Origin: an uncultured Opitutaceae bacterium
Lineage (GTDB): Bacteria; Verrucomicrobiota; Verrucomicrobiia; Opitutales; Opitutaceae
Direction: 5' to 3'
Length of the DNA stretch: 64,000 nucleotides
Assembly (NCBI GenBank): GCA_903952145.1
Contig: CAJBES010000202.1
Span: forward strand, 1-64,000
Part shown: piece by piece, positions 34,978 through 44,423 of the stretch
Layout: the number at the start of each line of letters is the position of its first letter
Numbering within the stretch: the stretch's first letter is position 1
Program-made: the position numbers and the translations under genes
The notes under the pieces: generated by a model
Seen by the model: the letters and a program-made list of their open reading frames with translations, nothing else
Databases searched by the model: none
What the model was told of the DNA's origin: nothing

Positions 34978-37287
34978 ATGTCCGAACAAAAAGTCACCAT
35001 CCAGTATAACGACCGCATTGTCCGCCAGTTTCTCCTCGCCACCGTCATATGGGGTGCGGTGGGCATGCTCGTCGGCGTCATCGTGGCGTCCCAGCTGAAC
35101 TTCTGGCGTCTCAACTTCGACCTGCCTTGGCTGACCTTTGGTCGGTTGCGTCCCCTGCATACCAACGCCGTCATCTTCGCCTTTGTCGGCAACATGATGT
35201 TCGCCGGGGTTTACTACTCCACCCAGCGGCTGGTAAAGGCGCGCCTTGCCAGCGATTTCCTCTCGAACCTCCATTTCTGGGGCTGGCAGCTCATCATCGT
35301 CGCAGCCGCCATCACCCTCCCTCTTGGGTTCTCCCGGGGCAAGGAATATGCCGAACTTATCTGGCCCATCAACATCGCCGTCGCGCTCATCTGGGTCGTC
35401 TTCGCGGTGAACTTCTTCTGGACCCTCGCCCGCCGCAACGAACCCTCGCTGTATGTCGCGCTCTGGTTCTACATCGCGACGATCATCACGGTGGCGATGC
35501 TCTACATCGTCAACCACCTGTCGATCCCCACGTCGCTGCTGCACAGTTACCCGGTCTTTGGCGGCGTCCAGGATGCACTCGTGCAATGGTGGTATGGGCA
35601 CAACGCCGTGGCCTTCTTCCTCACGACGCCGATTCTCGGCATCATGTATTATTTCATGCCGAAGGCGGCGGAGCGACCGGTCTACAGCTACCGCCTGTCC
35701 GTGGTGCATTTCTGGTCCCTTGTGTTTCTCTACATCTGGGCCGGTCCGCACCATCTCCTGAACACCGCCCTGCCCGCATGGCTGCAGATGCTCGGCATGA
35801 CGTTCTCCCTCATGCTCTGGGCCCCGTCCTGGGGCGGCATGCTGAACGGCCTGCTCACGCTGCGCGGCGCGTGGGACAAGTTGCGCACCGACCCGGTGCT
35901 GAAGTTCTTCGCGGCGGGCGTCACTTTCTACGGCATGGCCACCTTTGAAGGCCCGCTCCTTTCCATCCGCTCAGTCAATGCCCTCGGCCACTACACCGAC
36001 TGGATCATCGGCCACGTCCACGGCGGCACCCTCGGATGGAACGGCTTCATGGCCGCAGGTCTGATCTACTGGCTCCTGCCCCGCCTCTGGAACAAGCCGC
36101 TGTATTCCACCGCCCTGGCCAATCTCCACTTCTGGATCGGTCTGGTCGGCATCCTGCTTTACGTCGCCGCCATGTGGGTCAGCGGCATCTCCCAGGGCCT
36201 GATGCTCAACGCTACGGCCGAGCATGGCACCGTGCTCGCCTACCCCAATTTCCTGGACACCCTCAACGCCATCCGCCCGCTGATGCTCATGCGCGTCATC
36301 GGCGGCAGCCTCTACCTCGTCGGCTGGGTCATGCTGGCCTACAATTTCTGGCGGACCGTCCGGGGTGCCCAGCCGGTCGATGGCACGATTGAGGTCTTTG
36401 TCGAAAAACCCTCCGCCTCCGACCATTTGGGCTTCAGCGGCACCTGGTTGAACGCCCCGGTGCTACTCTCGCTCTTTCTGGTTGGTTTCTCCACCCTCTG
36501 GATGCTCGGCACCGATCTGGTCAGCATCGCGGGCCTGATCGGGGCCATCATCACCTGCGTCGCCGGTTATGCGTTGCTCTTCTCCCGCGGCAAACAGTGG
36601 CAGGACTGGTATGAGCGCCTGTTGCTCAATGCCCTGCCCTTCTCCATCCTGACCTTCATCGCGGTGGCCGCCGGCGGCCTGATCCAGATCATCCCCACCG
36701 TGCTCATCAGCAAAGCCGCCAACGTCGAGGACCGCCTGCAGGTCCCCTATACGCCCCTCGAACTGGCCGGCCGCGATATCTATGTGCGGGAAGGCTGCTA
36801 TAACTGCCACTCCCAGATGATCCGCACGTTGGTGCCCGACGTGCTGCGCTACGGCGACTACTCGCGCTTGGGCGAATCCATCTACGACCATCCATTCCAA
36901 TGGGGCTCCAAGCGCACGGGCCCCGATCTCGCACGCGAAGGCGGCAAATATCCCGATGTCTGGCACCTCCGGCACATGGAAAATCCGCGCAACATCTCGG
37001 TCGGGTCCAATATGCCTTCCTATCCCTGGCTGCTTGCGGACAACACCAATCTTGCCACCCTGCCCGCCAAGATCAGGGTCCAGCGCATGCTCGGTGTGCC
37101 CTATGGTCCGAGCTCTGCTCAGCAGATCTTCGATGAGGCCAACCAGCAGGCCAAGGCCATCTCCCTGGGCCTGCGCGAAGCCGGCGCCTACATCGCCCCC
37201 GAAAAAGAGGTCGTGGCCCTCATTTCCTACCTGCAGAAACTGGGCCAGTCCGAACCGGTCGCACCCAAAGCCGCCGCCACCAGGTAA
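34978..37287 (+). CDS. ccoNO: Fused cbb3 cytochrome c oxidase subunits I and II (CcoN-CcoO)
   Basis: 769 residues. Residues about 1-480 are CcoN: some 12 membrane helices, the heme/copper histidines in LRPLHTNAVIFAFVGNMMFAG, WYGHNAVAFFLTTPILGIMYYFMPK, YIWAGPHHLLNTALP and HYTDWIIGHVHGGTLGWNGFMAAG. After a membrane linker, residues about 565-769 are CcoO, with one c-type heme site CYNCH at 607-611 and the methionine in SNMPSYPW. The subunit forms the proton-pumping, high-affinity terminal oxidase core in the inner membrane. In most proteobacteria ccoN and ccoO are separate; the fusion is seen in Verrucomicrobiota, Bacteroidota and relatives. The stop is 7 bp before ccoQ. Confidence 0.95.
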   Translation: MSEQKVTIQYNDRIVRQFLLATVIWGAVGMLVGVIVASQLNFWRLNFDLPWLTFGRLRPLHTNAVIFAFVGNMMFAGVYYSTQRLVKARLASDFLSNLHFWGWQLIIVAAAITLPLGFSRGKEYAELIWPINIAVALIWVVFAVNFFWTLARRNEPSLYVALWFYIATIITVAMLYIVNHLSIPTSLLHSYPVFGGVQDALVQWWYGHNAVAFFLTTPILGIMYYFMPKAAERPVYSYRLSVVHFWSLVFLYIWAGPHHLLNTALPAWLQMLGMTFSLMLWAPSWGGMLNGLLTLRGAWDKLRTDPVLKFFAAGVTFYGMATFEGPLLSIRSVNALGHYTDWIIGHVHGGTLGWNGFMAAGLIYWLLPRLWNKPLYSTALANLHFWIGLVGILLYVAAMWVSGISQGLMLNATAEHGTVLAYPNFLDTLNAIRPLMLMRVIGGSLYLVGWVMLAYNFWRTVRGAQPVDGTIEVFVEKPSASDHLGFSGTWLNAPVLLSLFLVGFSTLWMLGTDLVSIAGLIGAIITCVAGYALLFSRGKQWQDWYERLLLNALPFSILTFIAVAAGGLIQIIPTVLISKAANVEDRLQVPYTPLELAGRDIYVREGCYNCHSQMIRTLVPDVLRYGDYSRLGESIYDHPFQWGSKRTGPDLAREGGKYPDVWHLRHMENPRNISVGSNMPSYPWLLADNTNLATLPAKIRVQRMLGVPYGPSSAQQIFDEANQQAKAISLGLREAGAYIAPEKEVVALISYLQKLGQSEPVAPKAAATR

Positions 37288-37294
37288 TCCATCC

Positions 37295-37486
37295 ATGTTC
37301 CACCGACTCCTTTTTGAAGATTACGCCACCCTCTGCACCGCGGCGGCTTTCGCCGTCTCGGCGACGATTTTTCTGGCGATTTCGTGGCGGGCCCTGCGCA
37401 TGCCGCGTGAACAGACCAACCGACTCGCCAACCTTCCCTTCACCCCCGATACCGCGCATACCCGCCATGACGAACGAGCCCAATAG
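37295..37486 (+). CDS. ccoQ: cbb3 oxidase subunit CcoQ-like small membrane protein
   Basis: 63 residues (MFHRLLFEDYATLCTAAAFAVSATIFLAISWRALRM...), with one membrane helix at about 13-30 and a basic/polar C-terminal tail, in the position where ccoQ (FixQ) is expected between ccoO and ccoP. It overlaps ccoP by 20 bp. CcoQ proteins stabilise the oxidase complex in other bacteria. The call rests on location, size and topology. Confidence 0.75.
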   Translation: MFHRLLFEDYATLCTAAAFAVSATIFLAISWRALRMPREQTNRLANLPFTPDTAHTRHDERAQ

Positions 37487-38018
37487 CACCCCGCCCGAAG
37501 ACGCGCTCCGCGAGCATTCCTTCGACGGCATCCAAGAATACGACAAACGCCTGCCCAACTGGTGGCTCTTTACCCTCTATGCCACCATCATCTTCTGGGT
37601 CGGCTACTGGTTCTACTATCAGCGCGCCCACATCGGTCTCACCGACATCGCCGTCCTCCAGCAGGAACTCGCCCGCATCGAGGCGGCCAAGCTGGCCGAC
37701 CCCGCCAACCAGCTCGATGACGCCACCCTCTGGAAAATGAGCCGCAATGCCGTTTTCGTCGACGCCGGCCGCAGCACTTTCACCACCACCTGCGTAAGCT
37801 GCCACAAGGAAAGCCTCAGGGGCGTGGATGAGGGCGGCATCGGCGCCAATCTCACGGATAACGTCTGGATCCACGGCAGCAAGCCGACCGACCTGCTGAA
37901 GGTCGTGGACAAGGGGGTCTTGGCCAAGGGCATGCCCGCGTGGGGTCCGATCATCGGGGCGAAAAAAACCTCTGAAATGGTGGCCTATGTCTTGAGTCAC
38001 CACCAGGAACCAAAGTAG
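37467..38018 (+). CDS. ccoP: cbb3 oxidase subunit III (CcoP), single-heme form
   Basis: 183 residues. The N-terminal 'YDKRLPNWWLFTLYATIIFWVGYW' membrane anchor (about 24-52) is the FixP-N domain. It is followed by one cytochrome c domain with CVSCH at 109-113 and the axial methionine at M156 (GMPAWG). Canonical CcoP is about 290 residues with two CxxCH sites; only one is present here, so electron entry uses one heme in this subunit. It overlaps ccoQ and is 14 bp before ccoG. Single-heme CcoP is known in some lineages with fused CcoNO. Confidence 0.92.
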   Translation: MTNEPNSTPPEDALREHSFDGIQEYDKRLPNWWLFTLYATIIFWVGYWFYYQRAHIGLTDIAVLQQELARIEAAKLADPANQLDDATLWKMSRNAVFVDAGRSTFTTTCVSCHKESLRGVDEGGIGANLTDNVWIHGSKPTDLLKVVDKGVLAKGMPAWGPIIGAKKTSEMVAYVLSHHQEPK

Positions 38019-38031
38019 GCTGGGCCTTGTA

Positions 38032-39432
38032 ATGGCCACTCCCGCCCGCCCGACTCTCGAATCCGTCACCACCATCAACGCGGACGGCTCGCGGCCCTTT
38101 CTATATCCTGCCGATGTTTCCGGGCGTTTCACCCTGATCCGCAAGGTCTCGGCGCTGTTCCTGATCGCGTTCTATCTCTCCCTCCCGTGGATTAGGCTCG
38201 GTGATTACCCGGCGGTCTTTTTGGATATCGCCGAACGCCGATTCCACCTGTTCGGTCTGACCTTTGCGGCCCAGGACATGTGGCTGACGTTCTTCTTCAT
38301 CACCGGGCTCGGGTTTTCGCTGTTCTTCATCACCGCCCTGCTGGGCCGGGTATGGTGCGGCTATGCCTGCCCGCACTCGGTGTTTCTCGACCATGTCTAT
38401 CGCCGCATCGAGCGTTGGATCGACGGTGATTCGCTAAGTCGCCGCACCCTCACAACGGCTCCGCTCACGGTTGGGAAAGTGCTCAAACGCATGCTCAAAC
38501 ACGGTCTCTACATCGCGGTTTCGCTCGTCATCACCCACCTCTTTCTCGCCTACTTCGTGTCCCTGAGCGAGCTCTGGGTCATGATGCAGGAGCAACCGAC
38601 CGAGCATTGGGGCGCCTTCGTCTTCGTCTTCATCTTCGCCGGTATCCTCTACTTCAATTTTGCGTGGTTCCGTGAGCAGATGTGCATCGTCATCTGCCCC
38701 TATGGGCGCATGCAGTCAGCGTTGATCGACAACCATTCGCTGGTCATCGGTTATGACGCCGTGCGCGGCGAACCCAGGGGCAAGCTGGGCACGACCGGCG
38801 CCGGTGACTGTGTCGCCTGCAACCGCTGCGTGCAGGTCTGCCCCACCGGCATCGACATCCGCCAGGGTCTGCAACTGGAGTGCATCGGCTGCACCGCCTG
38901 CATCGATGCCTGCGATGAAGTGATGACCCGCGTCCATAAGCCACTTGGCCTCATCCGTTACGACTCACAAAAGTCCTTTGCCGGCGGCGTCACCCGCTGG
39001 CTGCGGCCCCGCACCGCCCTCTATGGAGTCTTGCTCGTGGTCGGAGCCTCGGTCGCCGGCTGGGCGATCTCCACGATCCAGTCTGCGAATGTAAGCATTA
39101 CCCGCATGACCGGTGCGCCGTATTTCGTGGATGCATCGTCCGTGCGCAACCAGTTCCTGGTCCGCCTCATCAACAAGCGCTCCACCCCGATGGCTTTCGT
39201 TGTCAGCGTCGCGGCGGCGACTGCCGTGCACCAGAATGGCCTGGAGACCGCGGTGACGGTCGCCTCGATGGGCGAGGAGGTCCGCCCCCTTGTGCTGCAG
39301 GTGCGACGCGCGGTCTATGCCGGTCCGTTCAAGTTCAAGCTCCGGGCCGCTGATGACGCCGGTACCTTCACCATTGACCGTGAGGTTGAATTTCTCGGCC
39401 CTGATCCTGGGCTCCTCCGCGAGGACGAGTAG
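38032..39432 (+). CDS. ccoG: Cytochrome oxidase accessory protein CcoG (RdxA/FixG)
   Basis: 466 residues: five or so membrane segments (from about residue 35), the LGRVWCGYACPHSVFLDHVYRRIERWIDG motif, then two 4Fe-4S clusters in CVACNRCVQVCPTGIDI (from residue 260) and CIGCTACIDACD, and a C-terminal Ig-like FixG domain. In cbb3 biogenesis CcoG helps reduce Cu(II) for delivery. It lies between ccoP and the assembly genes. All eight cluster cysteines are present. Confidence 0.94.
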   Translation: MATPARPTLESVTTINADGSRPFLYPADVSGRFTLIRKVSALFLIAFYLSLPWIRLGDYPAVFLDIAERRFHLFGLTFAAQDMWLTFFFITGLGFSLFFITALLGRVWCGYACPHSVFLDHVYRRIERWIDGDSLSRRTLTTAPLTVGKVLKRMLKHGLYIAVSLVITHLFLAYFVSLSELWVMMQEQPTEHWGAFVFVFIFAGILYFNFAWFREQMCIVICPYGRMQSALIDNHSLVIGYDAVRGEPRGKLGTTGAGDCVACNRCVQVCPTGIDIRQGLQLECIGCTACIDACDEVMTRVHKPLGLIRYDSQKSFAGGVTRWLRPRTALYGVLLVVGASVAGWAISTIQSANVSITRMTGAPYFVDASSVRNQFLVRLINKRSTPMAFVVSVAAATAVHQNGLETAVTVASMGEEVRPLVLQVRRAVYAGPFKFKLRAADDAGTFTIDREVEFLGPDPGLLREDE

Positions 39433-39446
39433 TCACCGCACCACCC

Positions 39447-39602
39447 ATGAACTCCCCCGCCGCTCCCCGCCGCAGCTGGTTGTGGCTCTGGATCCTCTTC
39501 GCTTTCATCCTGCAGCTTGCAGCCTGGGGCGCATGGCTCTACGTTGCCTCCCGGCACAGGGTTGACGAGGTCCCGCTCGCCACCCCGCGTGCCGCCTCTT
39601 GA
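39447..39602 (+). CDS. 51-residue membrane protein in the cbb3 cluster
   Basis: A short gene starting ATGAACTCCCC. The product is 51 residues with one strong hydrophobic helix (WLWLWILFAFILQLAAWGAW, residues 11-30), an Arg-rich N-terminus and a short polar tail. It lies in the slot where ccoH (fixH) is usually found, after ccoG and before the SafE/ccoI genes, 14 bp after ccoG and one base before the next ATG (TGA A ATG). It has no FixH-like soluble domain. The spacing and topology support a real gene and a role in oxidase assembly is plausible, but the sequence is not recognised. Confidence 0.65.
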   Translation: MNSPAAPRRSWLWLWILFAFILQLAAWGAWLYVASRHRVDEVPLATPRAAS

Positions 39603-39603
39603 A

Positions 39604-40302
39604 ATGGAAATGGCCGCTGTCAATTCCCCCGCCGCCGCCTTCGTGGCCGGCCTCATCACGAGCCTGCACTGCGTCGGCATGTGCGGCCCGCTCGCCTGTG
39701 CGCTGATGCCGGTGCGCCGCGACCAGGGCGACCCGCTGACCGTCAGCAGTGTCTACCACCTCGCACGCCTCGCCAGCTACGCGGTCCTTGGCGGTCTCGC
39801 CGGCGGTCTCGGCCAGGCCCCGCTCCATTGGCTGAACCACGACGTGCTGCGTTGGCTGCCGTGGGTGCTGGTGCTGTTCTTTGTCGCACTGGCCTTCCGC
39901 TGGGACCGCCTGCTCCGCAGGCCCGCCCTCCTCGGCGGCCTCACCCTGCGGCTCAGCCAATGGGCCGGCCGCCGCCCCCGACTTGAGGCCGCCGCCGCCC
40001 TCGGCTTCGCCACCCCGCTGCTCCCCTGCGGCCCGCTCTACTTCATCGTCTCGCTCGCGCTGCTGTCCGGCTCGGCCCTGCGCGGCCTCGAGTTCATGCT
40101 CGCCTTCGGCCTCGGCACCGTGCCGCTGCTCTGGCTCGCCCAGTCGCAATTCCAGTGGATCCGCCGCAAGCTCTCACCGCTGTGGCTCGACCGCCTGCGT
40201 CTCGGCTTCGCCCTCGGCACCGCATTGATCATCGCCTGGCGGCTCCGTAGCACGCTCGGCTTCAACGGACCGGACGTGAACAATTTCGTGTGCTGCTTCT
40301 GA
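39604..40302 (+). CDS. Sulfite exporter TauE/SafE-family (DsbD-like) membrane protein
   Basis: 232 residues from the ATG at 39604. About six membrane segments with the N-terminal FVAGLITSLHCVGMCGPLACALMP motif containing the SLHCxGMCGP cysteine pair seen in cytochrome-biogenesis-linked DsbD_2/SafE proteins, and a mirrored PLLPCGPLYFIVSLALLSGSALRG. Such proteins are routinely found between ccoG/ccoH and ccoI and are thought to help copper delivery or maturation of cbb3 oxidases. The stop is followed after one base by the ccoI ATG. Confidence 0.85.
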   Translation: MEMAAVNSPAAAFVAGLITSLHCVGMCGPLACALMPVRRDQGDPLTVSSVYHLARLASYAVLGGLAGGLGQAPLHWLNHDVLRWLPWVLVLFFVALAFRWDRLLRRPALLGGLTLRLSQWAGRRPRLEAAAALGFATPLLPCGPLYFIVSLALLSGSALRGLEFMLAFGLGTVPLLWLAQSQFQWIRRKLSPLWLDRLRLGFALGTALIIAWRLRSTLGFNGPDVNNFVCCF

Positions 40303-40303
40303 A

Positions 40304-42703
40304 ATGCCGTCCGTCGTCACCGCGTCCTCTGGTCAGGGAGGTTCATGCCCAGCTACCGCCTGCCGCCACTGCGGTGCCCCGTTGTCCGGTGCGGCCCTGT
40401 CGGTCTCCGGTTTTTGCTGTGCCGGCTGTGCCTACGTCTACCGACTCGTGCACGAGCAGGGGCTCGACGCCTACTACCGCATCAAGGATACCGTCACCAC
40501 CCCGGTTGATAGCATGGTGTTCCACCCGCGGGACTACACCTGGCTTGAGGCCGCGCAGCGCGGGGCCGAACAGGCCGCCGGCGACCGGCCGCCGGCGCTG
40601 ACGCTCGCCGTGCAGGGCATATCCTGTGCCGGCTGTGTTTGGCTCATTGAGCGGATTTTCCAACAGCAGGAAGGGGCCCGCGATATCATCGTCAACGCCC
40701 AACTCGGTCAGTTGCGCCTGCGCTGGCTTCCCGGCCGCTTCGATGCGGCGGAGTTCGCCCGCACACTGCAAGTGTTCAACTATCTGCTCGGCCCGGTCGG
40801 TGAGGACTCAGGCGAACCCGAAAGCCGCGCCCTCATCCGCCGGCTCGGTCTCTGCGCAGCATTCGCCATGAACGTCATGCTCTTCACCCTCCCCGTGTAT
40901 TTTGGTATGAAGGAGGATTTCGAGTATGCCCGGCTCTTCGGCACACTCTCGATGCTGTTTGGCACCCTCAGCATGCTGGCAGGCGGTGGCTACTTCCTCG
41001 GCCGCGCCGTACAAAGCCTGCGCCTTGGGGCCATTCACATCGACCTGCCCATCGCCATTGGCATCACCGGCGCCTACCTTGGTTCCTTCTACGGCTGGAT
41101 CACCAGCCGCGAAGCCTTCGTCTACTTTGATTTCGTCAGCGGATTCATCCTGCTGATGCTGATTGGACGCTGGGCGCAGGTTGTCGCAGTGGAACGAAAC
41201 CGCCGGCGCCTGCTCGCGCAGCAGCCCAGACCCCAGCACATCAGCCTGCTCACTCCCGGCCAGCCTGCCCGTGACATTCCGCCCGAAGAGTTGTTGGTCG
41301 GGGCGGTGTTTGCCTTGCAGAGTGGCCAAACCGTTCCCGTCGAAACACAGCTCCGCGATGGTCCCGCGATTTTTTCCCTCGCTTCGATCAACGGCGAGTC
41401 CGAACCACGGTTGTTCCAGACCGGTCAGGGCGTGCCGGCAGGTGCCGTCAATGTCGGCCGCGCCGCCGTCGAACTGACCGCCCGGCAGCTCTGGTCGCAA
41501 TCTCTCCTCGCGGAGTTGCTCAAGCCACAGGAACGCGCCAGTTACCGCCACCGTTGGCTGGAGCACATCATCCGCGGGTATCTGATCGGCATCCTCGCCA
41601 TCGCGGCACTGGCAGGACTGGGCTGGTGGCTTGGCACCGGCGATCCCCTGCGCACTTGGTCAGTCGTCACAGCCGTTCTGGTAGTCTCCTGTCCCTGTGC
41701 CATTGGTCTGGCCTTTCCTTTGGCGGACGAGATGGCAACCGTCGCCCTGCGGCGGCGCGGCGTATTTGTGCGGGAAGCAGATCTTTGGTCAAGAATCACA
41801 CGTGTGCGCCATCTCGTTTTTGACAAGACCGGCACCCTCACGCTCGAGACGCCGGTCCTGCTGGATCCCAACACCGTCAGCCGGCTCGATGCCGCTACTC
41901 GTTCCGCACTATATACGCTGGTGCGGGACAATCCGCATCCGGTCAGCCAGTGCCTCCTCGAAAACCTGCTCACAGTCGACACCCCGCCGGCGTTTCCAGG
42001 CGTATTGAGGGAAACTATCGGCGCCGGCGTTGAGATCGGTCCATGGTCACTCGGTCGTGCCGGCTGGCGCGAGCAGACACCCGCGGATGGCGCCACAGTA
42101 CTCGCGCACAACGCCAAGGCCGTGGCCCGATTTCATTTCCGCGATACTGTCCGCCCGGATGCCGCCCGCGAACTGGCCGCCCTCCACAAACGCGGACTGC
42201 GCATTCATATCCTGAGCGGCGATCAACAGGGGAAAGTCGCCGCAATGGGCCGACAACTTGGCCTGCCGGCCGGGCAATGCCATGGTAATTGCGCCCCCCA
42301 GGACAAGGCTGCGTGGTTCGGCCAGCCCGGCCATGCCGACTCGCTCATGCTCGGCGATGGTGCGAACGACAGCATCGCCTTTGATCGCGCCCTCTGCCGG
42401 GGCACGCCGGTGATCCACCGCGGCGTGCTCGAGCAAAAGGCGGATTTTTACTATCTTGGTCGGGGTATTGCCGGCATCCGGGTGCTCTTCGAGGTAAACG
42501 ACCTCCACCGCCGCACGCAGTTCGTGATTCTCGTGTTCTCGGTGCTCTACAATCTCCTGGCAGTCGGCATGGCCGTGGCCGGGTGCATGAACCCCCTCCT
42601 CGCCGCCATCCTCATGCCCGCGAACTCCCTTGCCACCCTCGCCCTTGTCACCGCCGGCATGCGCCGCGCTGCCTGCCCTGCGCCCGCTGCAGCCTCCGGC
42701 TGA
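40304..42703 (+). CDS. ccoI: Copper-translocating P-type ATPase CcoI (FixI)
   Basis: 799 residues. An N-terminal zinc-ribbon-like segment (CRHCGAPL...GFCCAGCAYVY, about 22-45) is followed by an HMA-type domain with CAGC (about 105-108, GISCAGCVWLIERIF). The P-type core has the CPC ion motif (VVSCPCAIGLAFP), the phosphorylation site DKTGTLTLE, and the hinge GDGANDS. This is the CcoI/FixI type that supplies copper to the cbb3 active site. It ends the oxidase cluster and is followed by the tRNA-Tyr gene on the other strand. No substrate-discriminating residues depart from CPC. Confidence 0.94.
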   Translation: MPSVVTASSGQGGSCPATACRHCGAPLSGAALSVSGFCCAGCAYVYRLVHEQGLDAYYRIKDTVTTPVDSMVFHPRDYTWLEAAQRGAEQAAGDRPPALTLAVQGISCAGCVWLIERIFQQQEGARDIIVNAQLGQLRLRWLPGRFDAAEFARTLQVFNYLLGPVGEDSGEPESRALIRRLGLCAAFAMNVMLFTLPVYFGMKEDFEYARLFGTLSMLFGTLSMLAGGGYFLGRAVQSLRLGAIHIDLPIAIGITGAYLGSFYGWITSREAFVYFDFVSGFILLMLIGRWAQVVAVERNRRRLLAQQPRPQHISLLTPGQPARDIPPEELLVGAVFALQSGQTVPVETQLRDGPAIFSLASINGESEPRLFQTGQGVPAGAVNVGRAAVELTARQLWSQSLLAELLKPQERASYRHRWLEHIIRGYLIGILAIAALAGLGWWLGTGDPLRTWSVVTAVLVVSCPCAIGLAFPLADEMATVALRRRGVFVREADLWSRITRVRHLVFDKTGTLTLETPVLLDPNTVSRLDAATRSALYTLVRDNPHPVSQCLLENLLTVDTPPAFPGVLRETIGAGVEIGPWSLGRAGWREQTPADGATVLAHNAKAVARFHFRDTVRPDAARELAALHKRGLRIHILSGDQQGKVAAMGRQLGLPAGQCHGNCAPQDKAAWFGQPGHADSLMLGDGANDSIAFDRALCRGTPVIHRGVLEQKADFYYLGRGIAGIRVLFEVNDLHRRTQFVILVFSVLYNLLAVGMAVAGCMNPLLAAILMPANSLATLALVTAGMRRAACPAPAAASG

Positions 42704-42756
42704 ACGGTGGCGCCGTGTCCAACTTTCGGGCTCCACTTCTCTATGCAGTGGGAAAG

Positions 42757-42842
<86 letters not shown>

Positions 42843-42963
42843 AAAAAAAGGGAAGGCGGAAACTCACGACTCAAACGGGGAAGTTCAAGTTCTTTTTACC
42901 CCCGTCTTGCCACTGGGCGGCGCAGCGTTTGTCTGAATCACATCCGGCCCCCCGGGCCGTGCC

Positions 42964-44403
42964 ATGAAAGCCCTGCTTGAGCATCCATTTGCCAGTGGTG
43001 TGCTGCCTCACCTCCTCACGGTGGGCGGTTTCCTGCTTGCCCTGTTCCTGATCGCGCGGCTGATGAGCGAGAAACGCCAGCCCACCAACACGGTCGCCTG
43101 GCTGCTTGTCATCCTCCTCATCCCTTACCTGGGCGTGCCTTTCTATCTGATTTTCGGAGGCCGGAAACTTAAACGGCTGGTCGCCCGGAAGGCCCCGCTG
43201 CCCCCGGGCCTCGCCGGCACCGGCATCATCCCGTCACCCGTCGCCGACCGCCCGGTCGCGCGCACCTTGACCGCCAGCGGCGCGCCGCCACCCGTGGCCG
43301 GCAATCGGTTGCGTTATCTGACCTTCGGTGAGGAGGCATACGCGGCCCTTGAGGAACAAATCCGGAGCGCGCAGCACTCGATCAGCATCATGACCTTCAT
43401 CCTCGGTCGCGATGACACGGGGCGTCGGATTGTCGCACTGCTGGCCCAACGCGCCCGGGAAGGCGTCAAGGTCCGTCTGCTACTCGATAGCGTGGGCAGT
43501 TTTTTTTCCAGCCGCCATTTCGTCCAGCCCCTGCGGAAGGCCGGGGGCGAGGTCGCGCGGTTCATGCCGGTGCTGCCCTTCACCACCCCGGGCTGGGCGA
43601 ACCTGCGCAATCACCGGAAAATCGCGCTCTTTGACAACTGCACTGCACTCGTCGGCGGCCACAATCTCGCCCGCGAATACATGGGTCCGGTGTTCCGCAA
43701 GAAACGCTGGGCTGATTTCGGCGCCGTGATCGAGGGGCCCGCCGTCGCACTCCTAGACGAAGTGTTCGCCGCCGACTGGTGCTTTGCCACCGGCCAGCCC
43801 AAGGAGCGGTTGCAGCAATCCAGCCCTCCCCCCGGTGCCACGCAGCCAGCCGGCAGGAGTGAACTGCAGATTGTCGCTAGCGGCCCCGATACACCGGGCG
43901 ACGCCCTTTACGAAGGCATCATCGAAATGATCCAGGAGGCCCGGAAAAGCATCTGGATCATCACCCCGTATTTCATTCCCGATGAGGTGCTGTATCGTTC
44001 GCTGCTGGTGAAAGCCCGCGCCGGCTGTCCGGTGACCCTGATTCTGCCGGCGCGCTCGAACCATCGCATCGCCGATTTCGCCCGCCGCCATTATGTGCGT
44101 GAACTCCGCTCCGCCGGAGTGACCGTCATGCACTACGGGCCGGGGATGTTACACGGCAAGACGGTCATCGTGGACGACCGCATCGGCCTGTTCGGCTCCG
44201 CCAATTTCGACCACCGCAGCCTGTTTGTGAACTTTGAGATCGGTGTTCTCGTGCATACGGAATCCGATGTCCTGGGCATGAAAACTTGGGCGGAGAAGCT
44301 CCTGCAATCCTGCCATCCGCCCAAACCGGAACGGCAAAGAAAACACCGTTTCATGGGCAACATCGCCGAAGATCTCTGCCGGATGCTGGCTCCCCTGCTC
44401 TGA
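42964..44403 (+). CDS. cls: Cardiolipin synthase (PLD family)
   Basis: 479 residues with two N-terminal hydrophobic helices (about 12-30 and 42-65) followed by two phospholipase-D HKD motifs: NHRKIALFDNCTALVGGHN and HGKTVIVDDRIGLFGSANFDHRS. The layout matches bacterial ClsA, which condenses two phosphatidylglycerols to cardiolipin at the inner membrane. The length is typical (about 480). It converges with thrC, with only 20 bp between the stops. Confidence 0.93.
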   Translation: MKALLEHPFASGVLPHLLTVGGFLLALFLIARLMSEKRQPTNTVAWLLVILLIPYLGVPFYLIFGGRKLKRLVARKAPLPPGLAGTGIIPSPVADRPVARTLTASGAPPPVAGNRLRYLTFGEEAYAALEEQIRSAQHSISIMTFILGRDDTGRRIVALLAQRAREGVKVRLLLDSVGSFFSSRHFVQPLRKAGGEVARFMPVLPFTTPGWANLRNHRKIALFDNCTALVGGHNLAREYMGPVFRKKRWADFGAVIEGPAVALLDEVFAADWCFATGQPKERLQQSSPPPGATQPAGRSELQIVASGPDTPGDALYEGIIEMIQEARKSIWIITPYFIPDEVLYRSLLVKARAGCPVTLILPARSNHRIADFARRHYVRELRSAGVTVMHYGPGMLHGKTVIVDDRIGLFGSANFDHRSLFVNFEIGVLVHTESDVLGMKTWAEKLLQSCHPPKPERQRKHRFMGNIAEDLCRMLAPLL

Positions 44404-44423
44404 CCTGCTCCGGTTGGCCGGCT

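Noticed and set aside
42704-42756. Terminator downstream of tRNA-Tyr
   Set aside because: CCACTT/AAGTGG can pair across 15 bases, but there is no T-run on the minus strand.
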